The position numbers and the translations under genes were made by a program. From positions 3,335,001 to 3,399,000 of the forward strand of contig NC_086254.1 in NCBI RefSeq assembly GCF_021018805.1: 64,000 bases of DNA, read 5' to 3'. Shown in pieces: positions 12,901 to 24,174 of this stretch. The notes under the pieces were generated by a model, which saw nothing but the letters and a program-made list of their open reading frames with translations, did no database searches and was not told the DNA's origin. Source of the DNA: Prinia subflava. Lineage: Eukaryota > Chordata > Aves > Passeriformes > Cisticolidae. Each line of letters begins with the position of its first letter. Within the stretch, counting starts at the first letter, position 1.

Positions 12901-14967
12901 ACTGAAGGGAGCACTCAGATCTCTAGGGTGCAGCAAAGAAGGATGTGAGGGGCATCTTGAGTTGCTGTCCTTGATCCTTTGATACTGCCGTCACAACCTG
13001 TGGTGTGATAAAGCTCTGGGGTGATGCTGTGCATCCATCTTTGCAATGGCAGTAACCCTCTGGGACCTGGGAGGGACCCCTGTGTGTTATGAGGAGATGC
13101 TGCTATTGGCAGAGGGTACTTTCAGCACTGGCTGTGTGACTAGAATGAGCTGACTCAATGGGAACATGCTTTTAGAACATTTCTGGTACTGTGCAGTGTT
13201 TCCATTTCTAGACAGCTCTGCATTGGGTCAGCAGGTGTCCACCTGCCTTTGCTGTCCTCTGTGACTGAATAAATCACAGGTCACAGCAGCTAAGGTGTCC
13301 TCTTGTCCTGGCCCAGGTGTCCACACGCTCACCATCCCCACCTGGCGTCCTGTGGAGCTGGGAACTGTTGCTGAAATGAGGAGGTTTTTCATTGGGGGAT
13401 CTCCTGAGCTGGAGGACTTAACCTACATCCGGATCCCATCGACCTTCAAGGTGGGCTCAGCTGCAGAGCAGCCTCCTGCCAGGACATGGTGCATTTTGCT
13501 CTTGGTTCAGGAGTCCATGGTCAGCCTGGCCCAGATTTGAACAAGGAGGAGCTGCTGGTCCTGTCTCTCTCACTAAAGAAATGTCTCCTCTGTGAGTCTT
13601 GTGAACCTGAACAGAGGAATGAGCAAACACTGAAGCAGAGCTGTGCCTTCTGAGGGGTGAGCAATTAGAGAAGTAGGGGAGCATGGACCAAAGCCTTGGC
13701 TTACCCTTGCCTATAAAATGTTTGTCAGGTCAGCATTTGGTACCAGCTATAGACTTCTCTTGGGTTTCTGTGAGGAGTTTGGGCTGTATTATGCCTGGAA
13801 CAGCCTCCTGAAGCTGATGGGTGTGAGGCAGGTAGAAACTTCGTGTTCTTCAGAAAGTTGCAGAGGTGGCTGCTGGTGTAATTAGCAGGGTGATGTTAGC
13901 TTTGTTTGGAAACAAGCCCTGGTGCAGGTGTTGAAATCCTGCCCCAGCACTGCACTGTCAGCTTGCAAGTGTTCAGGTCCTGCCCTCAACACAGCCTGGA
14001 ACTATGTGCCCTTCTTTCCAACCTTGCAGGGAAGGGAAGCCTGTGCCCACAGGAGTTTGGGCTCTGGTGGAACACGCTTGTTTTCACTGTGGGGTTACTC
14101 TAACCTCTTCCATCCCTGCAGGGAAAGCGCTTGAGCCGCTTTGGTTTCCGGACAGAGACCACAGGGAGCGTCACGTTCCGGCTCTGCTGCTTGCAGCAGT
14201 CCAAGTGAGTGCAGCAAAGGGAGTGTGAGCTCTGTAAACTCCATCTCCTGTGCTGGTTTTGGCAGCCCTGACCTGCTGGTGTGCTTCTGTGCAGAGCCTT
14301 TCTGGAGAGCAGTGCCCTGAGGCAGCGCATGCAAAGTGTCCTGGACCGACTGGGAGGCTTCAGCCAGCAGAGCTCTGTCTACAATGTTTTGGGTAGGGCC
14401 TTCAGTGTTATTCTGTCTTGGTGAGCTTTTAACTCCCTTTTTACAGAGGAGGCAGGATATTTAAGAATGATCCATTGCTGTGGGAGTAATTCCCCTCCCT
14501 CTGAGCTCTCAGAGTCCATGGCAGAGGTTTAATGTTCTGCACTGAGCTGGAAACTTCAGGTGGCATCAGCTCTGAGCAGGCAGGAGGGATAACGACTGTG
14601 TGGGGGCACAGCCTGGACTGGGCTGCCCAGTCTTGCCTGGCACTGGGAGGACTGGTGGCACTAAGGCACAGGCTCTGTCTCTGATTCCGTTGTGTACAGA
14701 AATCAGAGAGCAGCAGGTGGAGCAGCACCAGGTGCTTTGGTGGTGTAACCTATTCACAGGGATCATACACCAAGAGAAATGATGCTCACTGAAAAGACAC
14801 CTCCCTCCCTTCCCGAGGCTGTCTCATGCCCTCTGGCCTGCTGTCCCCTCTGTGTTGCAGAGGCTTTCCAGCGGGCGCGGCGCCGGATGCAGGAAGCTCG
14901 GGAGAGTCTTCCCCAGGACCTCATCAACACTTCTGCCTCTGCTGTGCCCCAGCCACTGCAGCCCTGA
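3544..14967 (+). CDS. MKS1: MKS1, Meckel syndrome type 1 / B9-domain transition-zone protein (17 coding exons)
   Basis: Complete gene. Coding exons: 3544-3641, 3714-3900, 4653-4808, 5202-5299, 5493-5621, 5941-6045, 6754-6862, 7722-7778, 8695-8737, 9231-9293, 10307-10377, 11150-11213, 12702-12809, 13317-13450, 14122-14204, 14295-14392, 14861-14967. All junctions are GT-AG and keep phase, giving 1710 nt (569 aa; human protein 559). The start has a strong context (GCCATGG). Exon 1 begins MAGAARSGG and the N-terminus is Ala/Pro-rich; exons 3-5 hold [10 protein letters not shown], the YTDHDRF region and [12 protein letters not shown]; the B9 domain (about residues 314-445) starts at [12 protein letters not shown] and contains [15 protein letters not shown]. 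The C-terminus is basic ([17 protein letters not shown]). MKS1 is a core subunit of the tectonic-like MKS module at the ciliary transition zone, with B9D1 and B9D2, needed for ciliogenesis and Hedgehog signalling. No frameshift or premature stop was found. Confidence 0.96.
3820..3834. promoter_or_regulatory. X-box-like RFX site inside MKS1 exon 2
   Basis: GTTACC and GGCAAC form an inverted pair (11 of 12 arm bases symmetric) separated by GCG. This matches the RFX X-box layout GTNRCC-N(1-3)-RGYAAC. RFX factors drive many ciliary genes, so a site in the CpG island of MKS1 is plausible, but it lies in coding DNA about 280 bp after the start codon. Confidence 0.45.
3930..4395 (-). mobile_element. 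CR1 LINE fragment in MKS1 intron 2
   Basis: Reads as the reverse complement of a CR1 3' region: ATCCAGTCC...CCCTGCCCAGGCAGGG, then a GGCTGAACAGTCCCAGCTCCC block and GTAAGAAAAGTGCTCC near the far end. It looks like a different CR1 subfamily from most other copies in the window. Confidence 0.75.
6260..6537 (-). mobile_element. CR1 LINE 3' fragment in MKS1 intron 6
   Basis: Starts GGAATCATGGAATGGTTTGG and runs through CCATGGGCAGGGACACCTTCC and AGAATTTCTTCCTAATATCC, the standard reverse-complement order of an avian CR1 3' end. It is 5'-truncated, as most copies are. Confidence 0.9.
9790..10195 (+). mobile_element. CR1 LINE 3' fragment in MKS1 intron 10
   Basis: Forward-orientation CR1: GGAGAAAAGGAGG, ACTCCCTGACAGGAGG, GGACAAGAGGAAACAGCCTC, then CTTTTCCAACCTAATGATTCTGTG at its 3' end. 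It lies about 110 bp before exon 11 and leaves the acceptor intact. Confidence 0.9.
12163..12610 (+). mobile_element. CR1 LINE 3' fragment in MKS1 intron 12
   Basis: Forward CR1 with the longer 5' part (GGTGCTGGAGCATGTCCAGAG) through CTCTACAATGCCCTGACAGG to TTCCAAGCTAAATGATTCTC. It ends about 90 bp before exon 13. It shares its layout with the copies at 9790 and 36255. Confidence 0.9.
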
Positions 14968-15560
14968 GTGTCACCTCTGCTGCTCGGAGCCCCTGGCGTC
15001 CTCCCTCCAGCACAAGCTCCCACCCCTCAGCAGGAGTCCCAGTGCTGGCACCTGGGACCTTCAGAAGCCCTTCCTTGGTTGTTTTCCTTGGATGGGGAAG
15101 GGAGCTTGTAGCACCTCCAGACCCAGGATTTGCATTTCCACAAGTATCTGTGGAAGGAACTCTGTTTTTCAAGGCTGTTTCTTACCAGGCTCTAGCAATA
15201 CAGCAAATTTTTCTCATTTCTTCTGAAATACTGACATGGAACCTGTGAACCCTGTAATACCTTTTCAGGGATTGAAAAGGAAATAATGAGAAAAATCAAC
15301 CTGACTTGGTAAATTTAGTTTTCTTCTTAGAGAAGAGGATGATGTTGAAGGTCAAGGAATGGATGCTGTTTCAGATTAATGGAATAAGTAGTAACTTCTT
15401 GAGAAATGCTGATAATTGTTGTTAGCTGATAATTGTTGTGTACAGGGCAATCAGTAGTAAAATTAATCCATCCACCTCTACCTTAAGACTGATTCATTCC
15501 TGGAGAGAGAGAGCTCTCTGCCCCATGTAACATATGAAATTAAAGCAAAGGAAGGCAGAT
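14968..15560 (+). other. MKS1 3' untranslated region (approximate)
   Basis: Sequence after the MKS1 stop is unspliced and becomes A/T-richer. An ATTAAA at 15539 is the best polyadenylation signal seen; the true cleavage site is not determinable here. Confidence 0.5.
15539..15544 (+). promoter_or_regulatory. Candidate MKS1 polyadenylation signal (ATTAAA)
   Basis: The common variant hexamer ATTAAA lies 572 bp after the stop codon. No AATAAA occurs between the stop and this point, so it is the likeliest end signal, but this is inferred from position only. Confidence 0.4.
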
Positions 15561-17295
15561 GGAGAACTGGACTAAAGGGTTATATTCTGCATTTCCCTGT
15601 GTGTGCCCATAAGGTCTGGCTCTGCAGTGGCGAGCAGGAAGTTTCTTTGTTCAGGAATACAACTGAAAACACACCTTCCCCTTCGTTCAGCACAGAGCTT
15701 TTGCTGGGGCTGGAAGGTTTGCAGACAGTGAGAGCAGCTGATAACATTTGCACAGCAGCTGAACTTTGAACTGCTCAAGCTGTTCATTTGAGGTTGATGT
15801 TTGTTGGTGGTTCGTTGTTGCATCTCTGCAGAGCACTGTGGTGCTTCCTGGGAAAGCTTGTGTTTACCCACTCTTTACCCAGTTTCTTCTGTTCTTTTCT
15901 CAGTTTTTTCCCCTGTTTTTATTTCTGTCTCAAGTTTAGAGGAACATAGCTCCCTGCAGACTGACAGTGCTGTGTGGGTTTGTGCACGAGTCACATTGCC
16001 ATGTGTTTTCTGTTCCAAACAAAGGATGGGAAGAAAAATCTCAAGCTCAGACCACGCAGGTTTGAATGTGTCTGTGAATTTAGGACTGAGGCAGGATATG
16101 AAATATGAATTTGCCATCCTTCTTTTGCTCTGCATGTTCCTCCTTCACAGGGAACATGAGACTCATGGTTGCAGCCAAGTGTGTGGTTGTTAGAACATCC
16201 CCTTATTCCCTGGTGCTCCATTTCTTCACTCCCTTCTTGCCATTTTGACGTTGTTCCAGTCTTCAATGTGAAAACAAACTCCAAATAGGAGTCAGCAACT
16301 CTCAGAGGTTGTTCTTCCTTGACCTTTGCTGTAATTACTGGTTCTGTCTGGCAGCTTGAATCTACCTGGCAATTTCAATTAGAAGGGGACTTTTGTTCAC
16401 CCTCCTTGCTTGTTGCCCCTCATTTTGATGGAGGAGGCTGCTGGGATGTGTGGGAAGTGTGGCCTGTGCAGCAGAGCAGTGTCCTTGGCCTGGAGCTGGG
16501 TGACCTGGCTGGTGCTGGTGTGACAACTCTGGAGGTACCACATGTGGTGCTGAATCTCTGTGTCCTGTCGTGGTCTGTAATGACTGACCCAGGATGAAAG
16601 GCATTCAGTGAGTATGTAGCACTTGTTATCTCTTTATTTTAATCATTATTCATGTTGTGGCCTTGTGTGTTTATCATGCCCTTCTGGGTGTTTTTGTGGT
16701 GCTTATCAGCAAGGGCTGAACTGCATCTCTCTGAAATGCTTCTCAGGATGGAGTTAAAAGGTTATGAGAATAATTTTTAATCAATAATGTAACAAAACAC
16801 CTTTTTATTTGAGATAATGCCAATGACAGATCCTGTTAGAGTGGAATTTTCTGATGAGGTCAGGTTCCTGACTCATTGTGCAGTTATTATGGCAGGATTT
16901 AGTGTCCTGAGTGTGAGATGCACTAAGATTTACATAATTATATTATTTTGCTACTTAGAACTCTGAATAGAGAAACTCAAGAGGAAGATTTTAAAATTAA
17001 AAATTACTGGAACCAAGCAAGCAATTCTTCCAAAGTAAGAGATTGTTTGCAATTCTTCACTGCTGTGCTTGCAGCCTCCTTGGCCTGACAGTGCCAGTGG
17101 TGCTGGTAAAAGCTGGTTTGAATAGACCCCTCAGCAAATGCTCTTTGAATTTGCAATTTTATAAATCAAACTAGCAAATTTCCATATACATGTACACATA
17201 TGAAAATGTCACTGATCTTTTAGTCCCAACTGGCATTTGTGCTCTGAGCCGCCAAGGACTCAGGCCTGCACAGGAGGTGTGCACAGCTGGAACTG
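15561..17295. other. Intergenic, no feature recognised
   Basis: No coding exon, tRNA or repeat family was recognised. The stretch 16620-17220 is notably A/T-rich. Open frames such as 15801-16193 lack any family resemblance and are opposed by open frames on the other strand. Confidence 0.5.
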
Positions 17296-17299
17296 GAGA

Positions 17300-17748
17300 T
17301 TACCAAGTTGCTTAGAGGGATGGAACACCTTTCCTTTGAGGAGAGGCTGTGAGGATTGGAATTGTTCAGCCTGGAAAAGAGAAGGCTTTGGGGTGACCTA
17401 ATTGTGGCCTTCCAGTTCCTGAATGGAGCTGACAAGGAAGATGGAGAGAAACCATTTACAAGGGCCTGGAGTGACAGGACAAGGGGGAATAGCTTCCCAC
17501 TGCCAGAGGGCAGGGTTAGGTGGGATATTGGGAAGAAACTCTTCCCTGTGAGGGTGGAAAGGCCCTGCACAGGTTGCCCAGAGCAGCTGTTGCTGCCTCA
17601 TCCCTGCAAGTGTTCAAGGACAGGATGGCCAGGACTTGGTGCAACCTGCTCTAGTGGAATTTGTCCCTGCCCATGGCAGGGGATTGAAATGAAGTGATCT
17701 TTAGTATCTTTTCCAACCCCAACTGTTCCATGAGTCTATGATTCTATG
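17300..17748 (+). mobile_element. CR1 LINE 3' fragment with intact tail
   Basis: Begins AGAGGGATGGAACACC and GAGGAGAGGCTGTGAGG, continues through GACAGGACAAGGGG and GGCACAGG-type blocks, and ends in GTCTATGATTCTATGG, the diagnostic CR1 terminal octamer repeat. It is one of the better preserved copies in the window. Confidence 0.93.
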
Positions 17749-17749
17749 G

Positions 17750-18690
17750 CTGGAGTGGGGTGTGCATTTACCAGGTGTGCACAGGTGGGGAGATGGAACA
17801 GGAGATGGGCCCTGGGGACGGGCAGGAGGGGAGAGAAGGTCCTCCCTGGAGCCATGAGGAGGTCACTGCAGGGAAGTGTCCCTGCAGTTCTCACTGGAGG
17901 GGTGCCCATACAGGGAAACTCAACAGGAGAGGTGAGAGGAGGGACTATCATGGGTGCACAGGAGCTTGGGATGAGTGGGCACGAGTTAACGAGACAGGGG
18001 AGCCCTGAACTGAAAAGGGAGGGCAGGAGGAGCCTGCAGCAGGCACAGGCCAGGAATTGCAGGTTCTTGGGGGTCCCAGAGTGGGTCTACCAGTGAGACT
18101 CGGGGGTCTGTGCGTGCCCCCCAGCTCTGGCTACACCAGCTGCAGCAGCATAGCTGGTTTGTGTGGGGCTTTGTCTGCCTCTTCCTTTTAGCAGAGTGGA
18201 GCTTTGATGGGGTTTTGAGAGCCAGCTGAACTTCCAGCTGAATGGGCATCTGTCCGAGGCCGAATCCAGCAGCCCCACCGGTGGTTTGGGGTTCGTGGGG
18301 CAGGACTCAGCCCAAAGGCCCTCAGGGCCTTCCAGAGTCAAACTGAATGAGCTGTGCAAACAAAAGGGAATGGCAGGAATGATAGCTTGGTGGAGAAAAA
18401 GGCTGTGGGCAGTTGACAAAGCCTGCATGATGCAAATAAATCCATTAGAAATTCCAGTGTAAATGTAACAGAAAAAAACCCCAAACCCTAGAGATGACTC
18501 ATTCACATGACTGGAACAGCTTCCCACCAAAGTCAGACTGCAGGAATGGGTTTTGGTCTCAATGGAGGAAGATTTGGGCTATGATAACTGGGCTCTTGCC
18601 AGGAAATGTCAAATGGTGCTTTAACTTGGCCCCATCCCAGGACTGGGGATGTGCCCCAGGAGCTGCATCCTTCCTTTGTGAAGGATGCTG
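17750..18690. other. Intergenic, no feature recognised
   Basis: A G-rich stretch (17760-18090) and ordinary unique sequence. No gene is supported. Confidence 0.45.
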
Positions 18691-18945
18691 GGATGTAGGG
18701 ATGTGTACCAGGAGGGTGTTTGAGAAGGACACTGGGATGTGCACAAGGAAGAATGTTGGGGTGTGCACCAGGAGGGGATTTTGGGGAGGACACTGAAATG
18801 TGCACCAGGAGGGTGCTTGGGAAGGACTCTGGGGTGTGCATCGAGAGGGATGTTTGGGAAGGATGGTGGGAATGTGCACCAGGACAGGTATTTGGGAAGG
18901 ACATTGGGATATGCACCAAAATGGGGGTTTTGGGATGTATGGAGC
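18690..18945. repeat. Minisatellite, ~37-bp degenerate unit
   Basis: About seven imperfect units built on GATGTGCACCAGGAGGG followed by a TTTGGGAAGGACACTGG-like half. Unit length drifts between about 24 and 38 bp. The resulting open frames in several registers are not genes. Confidence 0.85.
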
Positions 18946-21900
18946 TGCCAGTTCTGGGCAGGAGGAGCTGCAGCAGGACCGTGCCCTGCAGAGACTTGTC
19001 CTGCCCCTGGCTGGTGGGTAGGGAGGGGAGGAGTATTTTGTTTGCACCACGGGGTTTAAGTGGTTGCTATTAAATCACTACTGGAGGTTAATTGTTGGAT
19101 CAATATGTTTTAATTTTAGCCACGGGATTGGAGCAGTAGAGGAAGGCTCCAGGCAGCAAAGGGAAGTTCTGGGCTGCTTTGCCTCTCACCCCCTGCTGCT
19201 GTTTTATTAATGCTCATTGTTCTCCCAAGGTGCAGCCCACATTCTCTGCAGTTAATGCCAATATTTCAATTCATGGCAGAGTAAAGCTGACCTGAGCATA
19301 ATCCCACTTCATTGGATCAGTCAAGAAATAAGTGTCCATGTGCCCTGCTCCTGCACTGAAATGATTGCTTTGATTTGATTGAATATCCCTCACTGCTTTG
19401 GTTCGAGCAGGTTTTGAAGTGAACCCTAGTGCCATGTAGGCTGGAGATGCTTCCCTTTCTCTCTCATCTGTCAAAATCATTTTCTAGAGTAACACAGAAT
19501 ATCAGAAAGGACTGACGGAATCAGACTTCTCTATAATTTATTCACAAGTTCTTGTACTTAAAATCATCTGACTTTCACAACAGTTGGCAGGATTTCTACA
19601 ATGCGTGAAAGTGGAACTTGTCTTGAAGGTGTGTGATTCCAGGTTGTTTCACGCTCTCCAGATCTGAGAATGAGAGGATCACCTTTTGGGAAGGTGGGGA
19701 AGGTGGGTTTCCCATCACTTAATGTGACCTTAGAGAGCCAGAAAGGTCAGGCTGAATATCAAGGTCTAATGCACAAATTTCTTCAGGCAGCGTAACAGAT
19801 GACAGATGCTCATCTGTGAAAAACCTGAGAAATGTTTTTCAACTTGCTCCTTACATAAAGACAGAGAATACAGATCATCCCTATCACGTGTTTTCTTTTT
19901 TCTGTAGGAAATTTTCCTGTGCAAGGCACAGTGGCAGCTTGCGCCTGAGCGTGTTGTCAGGCTGCTGCTGGAGGCATGAGGAGGTGGAGAGAGCCTGTGA
20001 TTCCTTTTAGGAATCCTTTTTGGTGGTTATTGTTTTTCTGGGGGTTCCTGTCCCACTCTGCCACTCCCTGGGAGATCTTGTTCCCTCTGCTCATGTTCTT
20101 GTGAGTGCCATGATGCTCTTAATGCTCTGGACATGGGATTGGGAATGAGAGATGGGACAAGCTGTGGACAAGGGAATGTCTACTTTTCCTACTGCTGCTG
20201 GAAATACTGAGTCCTTGTAAGTCGGACTTTTTCTACCACAGGTGTGTTCAAAAGACTGAATTGCCTCTCCTTCTCCTTGGTCACCTCTCTTTTTCCTTTG
20301 TTTAACCTTCCCCTGTCCCATTTTGACTTTTTTGGCCACAGTACATGGCTCTTCCTAGTTTTCCACCCCCATCCAATGCCTTTCTGAGTGCCCTGCCTCA
20401 GCTTCTCCAAGTCATGGCACAGTTCCCCTTCCTCCCAATGTCATCTCCCTGTTTGCTGGTATGTACTTTCCTCACTTTTCCACTTGTTGGCATGCAAGGA
20501 GCTGGTTTTCAAGCTAATACACATAAGTGCTGGGAGCAGGAGCTTCAAATCTCTGGGAGGGAGCTGGTCCCTTCCCCTGCAGAAAGCCTTGACCCTGATG
20601 GTCCCAGGTCTCCAGGAAAGCCCCAGGGCAGCAGAGGGATCCAGGTTTTTGTGATGCAGTGAAGCAGCTGCCTGGGAAGAGGAGGAGGCTCGTCCTGGGG
20701 GCGTTGGGCTTGGGTGGCCATGAGAAACCACCAGCAGTCTGAGCCACCAGCAGAGTGGGGACAGGAGTCCTGTCCCTGCAAAGAATGGGGCAGCATCTTC
20801 CCATCCCTGGACACACAGAATTGCAGCCTGTGTTAGCTGTCCAAAAACAGCTTCTAGTGGCTGTTGGCATGGAGACAAGCGATTGGAGCAATTGCCACTG
20901 ACATACCTGCTTCCCTTGAGTGGGGACAGAGAACCTCCAGCGGGATCCACTTGTGACTATGGTCACATGGATCCTTCCCTCTGCTGCTCCTGCCCTCCCT
21001 GGAATCTCCCTGTGGGCATTGAGTGGGATGAGGGGTGAGTCTCCCTTGCAGGGAGATGGAGTGGCCCATCCAGCTCATCCCTTCCTTGCCTCTGAGGTCC
21101 TGTCTCTGCTATGGCACAGGACCTGGCCTGTGTTCTTGGCATGGAGAACACCTCCCTGGCTCCCTCAGCACTGATGTGTTCTGTGCCTCTGGTCTGTTCC
21201 TCTGGGAACAGCTTCCCAGCCTAATCTCAACAAATAACTTCTGGCAGCTGTTCCAGGATCTCTGCCTTGTCCCTCCAAAGTGAATAATGTCCCTGAAGTA
21301 AGAGCAGTGACTGAAAATGAATGAATGAGCAGCTTCAGGTGGTTTCTGATCCGCAGCCAAGCTGCTGGCTCAGGGCTGCAGTCTGGATTTCCATCATGTT
21401 TGCATTGTCAGCCTCACTCCGAGCCCAGCATTCGCTTTTCTCTGTGTTTCTGTTGGGGATTTATTCTGCACCCCTTGTGTGTGTCTGAACTCTTCCATTG
21501 GCAGTTGCGGTCCTGTCTCTCCTGACGGAGGCAAGTCCTTGAGAATGACAGGATCGATCTTGGATCTGCTGCAGCTGCACCAGCCATCCTCTGCAGCCTC
21601 TGCTCAAAACACTTCTGTAATTCCTCATGTGTCCTTGGGTTTCTGTGCTGCATTTTGGGCTGCCTAACACCTGAAAGTCCATCCCTACACAGAGTGCTGC
21701 AGGCACAGGCACTGTTCCAGCGAGCTGTGCCTCTGGCTCCCTGGATTTACAAGCCCCTGTTGCTTGTAGCACAAGTGAGGAGCTGTGTGACCCTCTCCAT
21801 GAGCCCCTGCATGCCCAGGGCTCTTGGCAGATCGGTCACCTGGTCTGTCCCTTGTCTCAGCTCCTGCCACACAACAGAGCCCTGAAGTGGCAGCCAGCAC

Positions 21901-22665
21901 AGAGGGGACCTGTAGGCCTTCCTGGAAGTGGGAAGCTGTGGGGTCTGGAATTGGAAAATGCTGTTGTGTAGCAGGCAGAGAAGCTTTCAAAGTGAGAATG
22001 TTGGCTTCCATAGCATTCCACAGAGCTCTGAAGAGGAGAAAAATGTTTATTCATGAGCCTCTTAATGAGATCTGGCTAAAAAGGTCCTTCACATGGAGGT
22101 GGGGTGGTCATCCTCAAGGTCTGGTGTGGAGGAGACTGTGGACCAGTCCTGCTCTGGTAGCCTGGTGTTAGTACTGGAGATCTGCCCAGTGTGCTGAGCT
22201 GTGGCAGTATGGAGAGAGCCCAGAGTGGGGCCACAGCAGTGGCACAAGGGGACAGGCAGGATGAGCTGGCAGCCTCAGCTCCAGTACGGGGAGGTGCTCC
22301 AGTTTGGCAATAACCAAAAGCACGGCTGGGCTCATCCCCAGTCTCAGCTGAGGCAGCCAGAGCATGGTGTCCTGGCTCTGTGGAGTGACAAGGACAGAGA
22401 GCTGCCTTCTCACCTGCCTGGCAGCAGGCTGAGCATGGAGCACATGTGACACAAGGAGCCAGGGCATGGAGAGCATAGGACACGTGCAACCATCTTGGGA
22501 ACAGCCTCTTCCCTCGACAGGGTGCTGAGTAAAAAGGGTAATTTGGGGAAGAACACACATGGGATAATATGGGAGTGTTGGGGTGCCTCTGGTGTAATCT
22601 GGCCGGTGTTGTCCCAGGGGAATGAGATCTTCCAGAGAAGCGAGCAGGGAGCCTCAACCCTGCCC
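18946..22665. other. Intergenic stretch upstream of STX1A, no gene recognised
   Basis: I see no coding exon, RNA gene or clear transposon. Overlapping open frames on both strands at 20441-20966 and 22076-22657 reflect locally GC-rich DNA. Distal STX1A regulatory elements could lie here but none can be named from sequence. Confidence 0.45.
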
Positions 22666-22670
22666 CAGGG

Positions 22671-22880
22671 CTACCGGGGATACCGGGGGTACGGGAGATA
22701 CCGGAGATACTGGGTGTACCGGGGATACCGGAGATACTGGGTGTGCCGGGGATACCGCGGTACCGTGTGTACCAGGGGTACCGGGGATACCGGAGATCCT
22801 GGGTGTGCCGGGGATACCGCGGTACCGAGTGTACCAGAGGTACCGGGGGTACCGGGGATGCCGGGGGTACCGGAGACCGG
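22671..22880. repeat. TACCGGGGA-type short tandem repeat
   Basis: About twenty degenerate copies of a 9-10-bp TACCGGGGA/TACCGGAGA motif, grouped in larger near-duplicates of about 60-70 bp that include GATACCGCGGTACCG. It sits at the upstream edge of the STX1A CpG island. Confidence 0.88.
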
Positions 22881-22975
22881 CTCCGCAGGCTCTGGCCGGA
22901 GCCGCCAGGGGGCGCCGCGCCCCAGAGCCGCGCTCGGAGCCCCGGGCGGGTTCAGCTTTGGGGAGGGAGGGGCAG

Positions 22976-23080
22976 CGCGGGGGAACGGGGGGAACGGGGC
23001 TTGGGGGGTAAAGGGGTTAAACGGGGGGAACGGGGCTTGTGGGGAAACGGGGCTTGTGGGGTAAAGGGGACAAACGGGGC
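22976..23080 (+). repeat. G-run tandem tract, quadruplex-prone
   Basis: Repeated GGGGAACGGGG / GGGGTAAAGGGG units with more than a dozen runs of four or more G on the + strand, about 1.1 kb before the STX1A start codon. This meets the usual G-quadruplex pattern many times over. Confidence 0.8.
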
Positions 23081-23709
23081 TGTGCGGGATGAGCGGGCCA
23101 GCCCGGTGGGAGCAGGGTGAGCGGGGCCGTGCGAGGTTAGCAGGGTTCTGTGGGGCGAGCGGGGCTGTGCGGGACAGTGCGGGGTGAGTGGGGCCGTAGA
23201 CAGGGCGAGCTGCGTTGGGTTTGGCCGTAACACCCGGGGGGAGATCCCCAGCCTTTGCAGCAGGCGTACTCCAGCACCGGGCACCCCAGGGATGCTGGAC
23301 ACGCGTCAGACTGCGGGAACTGCGGCTGGATCCAATGGCCCCACGACCTGCAGGAACCTGCAGGCCCCGGCTGTGGGAGATCCCGCTCCTTTTTATCCCT
23401 GGCAGCGGGGAGGGAGAGGGGTGTCTCCCCGACGGTGCCAGTTTCCCCAAAAGCGGCAAACCGGCAGCATCTGTCTGAGCCCTGCTGGCACTTCTCTACT
23501 CCCTGCGAGCCTGGTTTTGGGCTCCTCAAGGGTCGATCCTGCAACATGCCCTGCTTGTCCCCGGGCTGGGGGTCAGAACCTGCCCGTCTTGTTGGTGCCC
23601 CCAAACCTCGCTGTCAGCTGGACCCCCATCACCACTGCCACCGTCCCAGCGACACCCAGGGGTGACCCTGCTCTTGGGGCTGCCCTGCTGTGCATCCCTG
23701 CAGACCCTT

Positions 23710-23945
23710 AAGAGCTTCGTGATGTGATGTCCCGCAGGTATGACCTCCCCAGGTGTGATCCGTCCCGATGTTATTCCCCGATGTGACTTCCTCCTGCGGC
23801 CTCCCTAAGCGTGACTCCCCTTCAATGTGATGCCCCCACGTGTGAGGTCCCCTGGGTGTGACCCGCAGCTGTGACACCTCATTTCCCCCCCGGCGCGACC
23901 CCCCCGAGGTGACATCCCCTTGTAGCTGTGACCTTCCCGGCTGTG
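23710..23945. repeat. Degenerate ~16-bp TGTGACCTCCCC repeat
   Basis: About a dozen spaced copies of TGTGAC/TGTGAT followed by a C-rich stretch, at roughly 13-20-bp intervals, 200-430 bp before the STX1A start. It looks like an old minisatellite; a regulatory role is only a possibility. Confidence 0.65.
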
Positions 23946-24144
23946 CGCGCTCCCTCCCCGCCATGTGAGAGCCCAGGTGCCGCCTCCCCGCAGCCTGACC
24001 CGAGGTTGGTGTCCCCCGGCAGTGCCCCCATCATGGCAGGTCCCCGCGCTGTCCCCCGCCCTCTCCGCAGCGCCGCACGCATGCTCCGCGCCCGCCCCTC
24101 CCCGCGCTCTGCCCGTTCCCAGCGGCGGCGGCAGCGGGGCGAGG

Positions 24145-24174
24145 ATGAAGGACCGGACCGGGGAGCTGCGCGCT
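24145..24174 (+). CDS. STX1A: STX1A coding exon 1
   Basis: ATG in a GAGGATGA context opens ten codons ([10 protein letters not shown]) ending at a GTGAGT donor. The MKDRT start is the conserved syntaxin-1 N-peptide. Residue 6 is Gly where mammals have Gln. Too short to be found by length alone; it was recognised by motif and by phase with exon 2. Confidence 0.9.

Noticed and set aside
22671..23459. A 262-codon minus-strand frame rich in Pro, Gly and Tyr
   Set aside because: It is a translation of the TACCGGGG and G-run repeats, and overlapping + frames are equally open.
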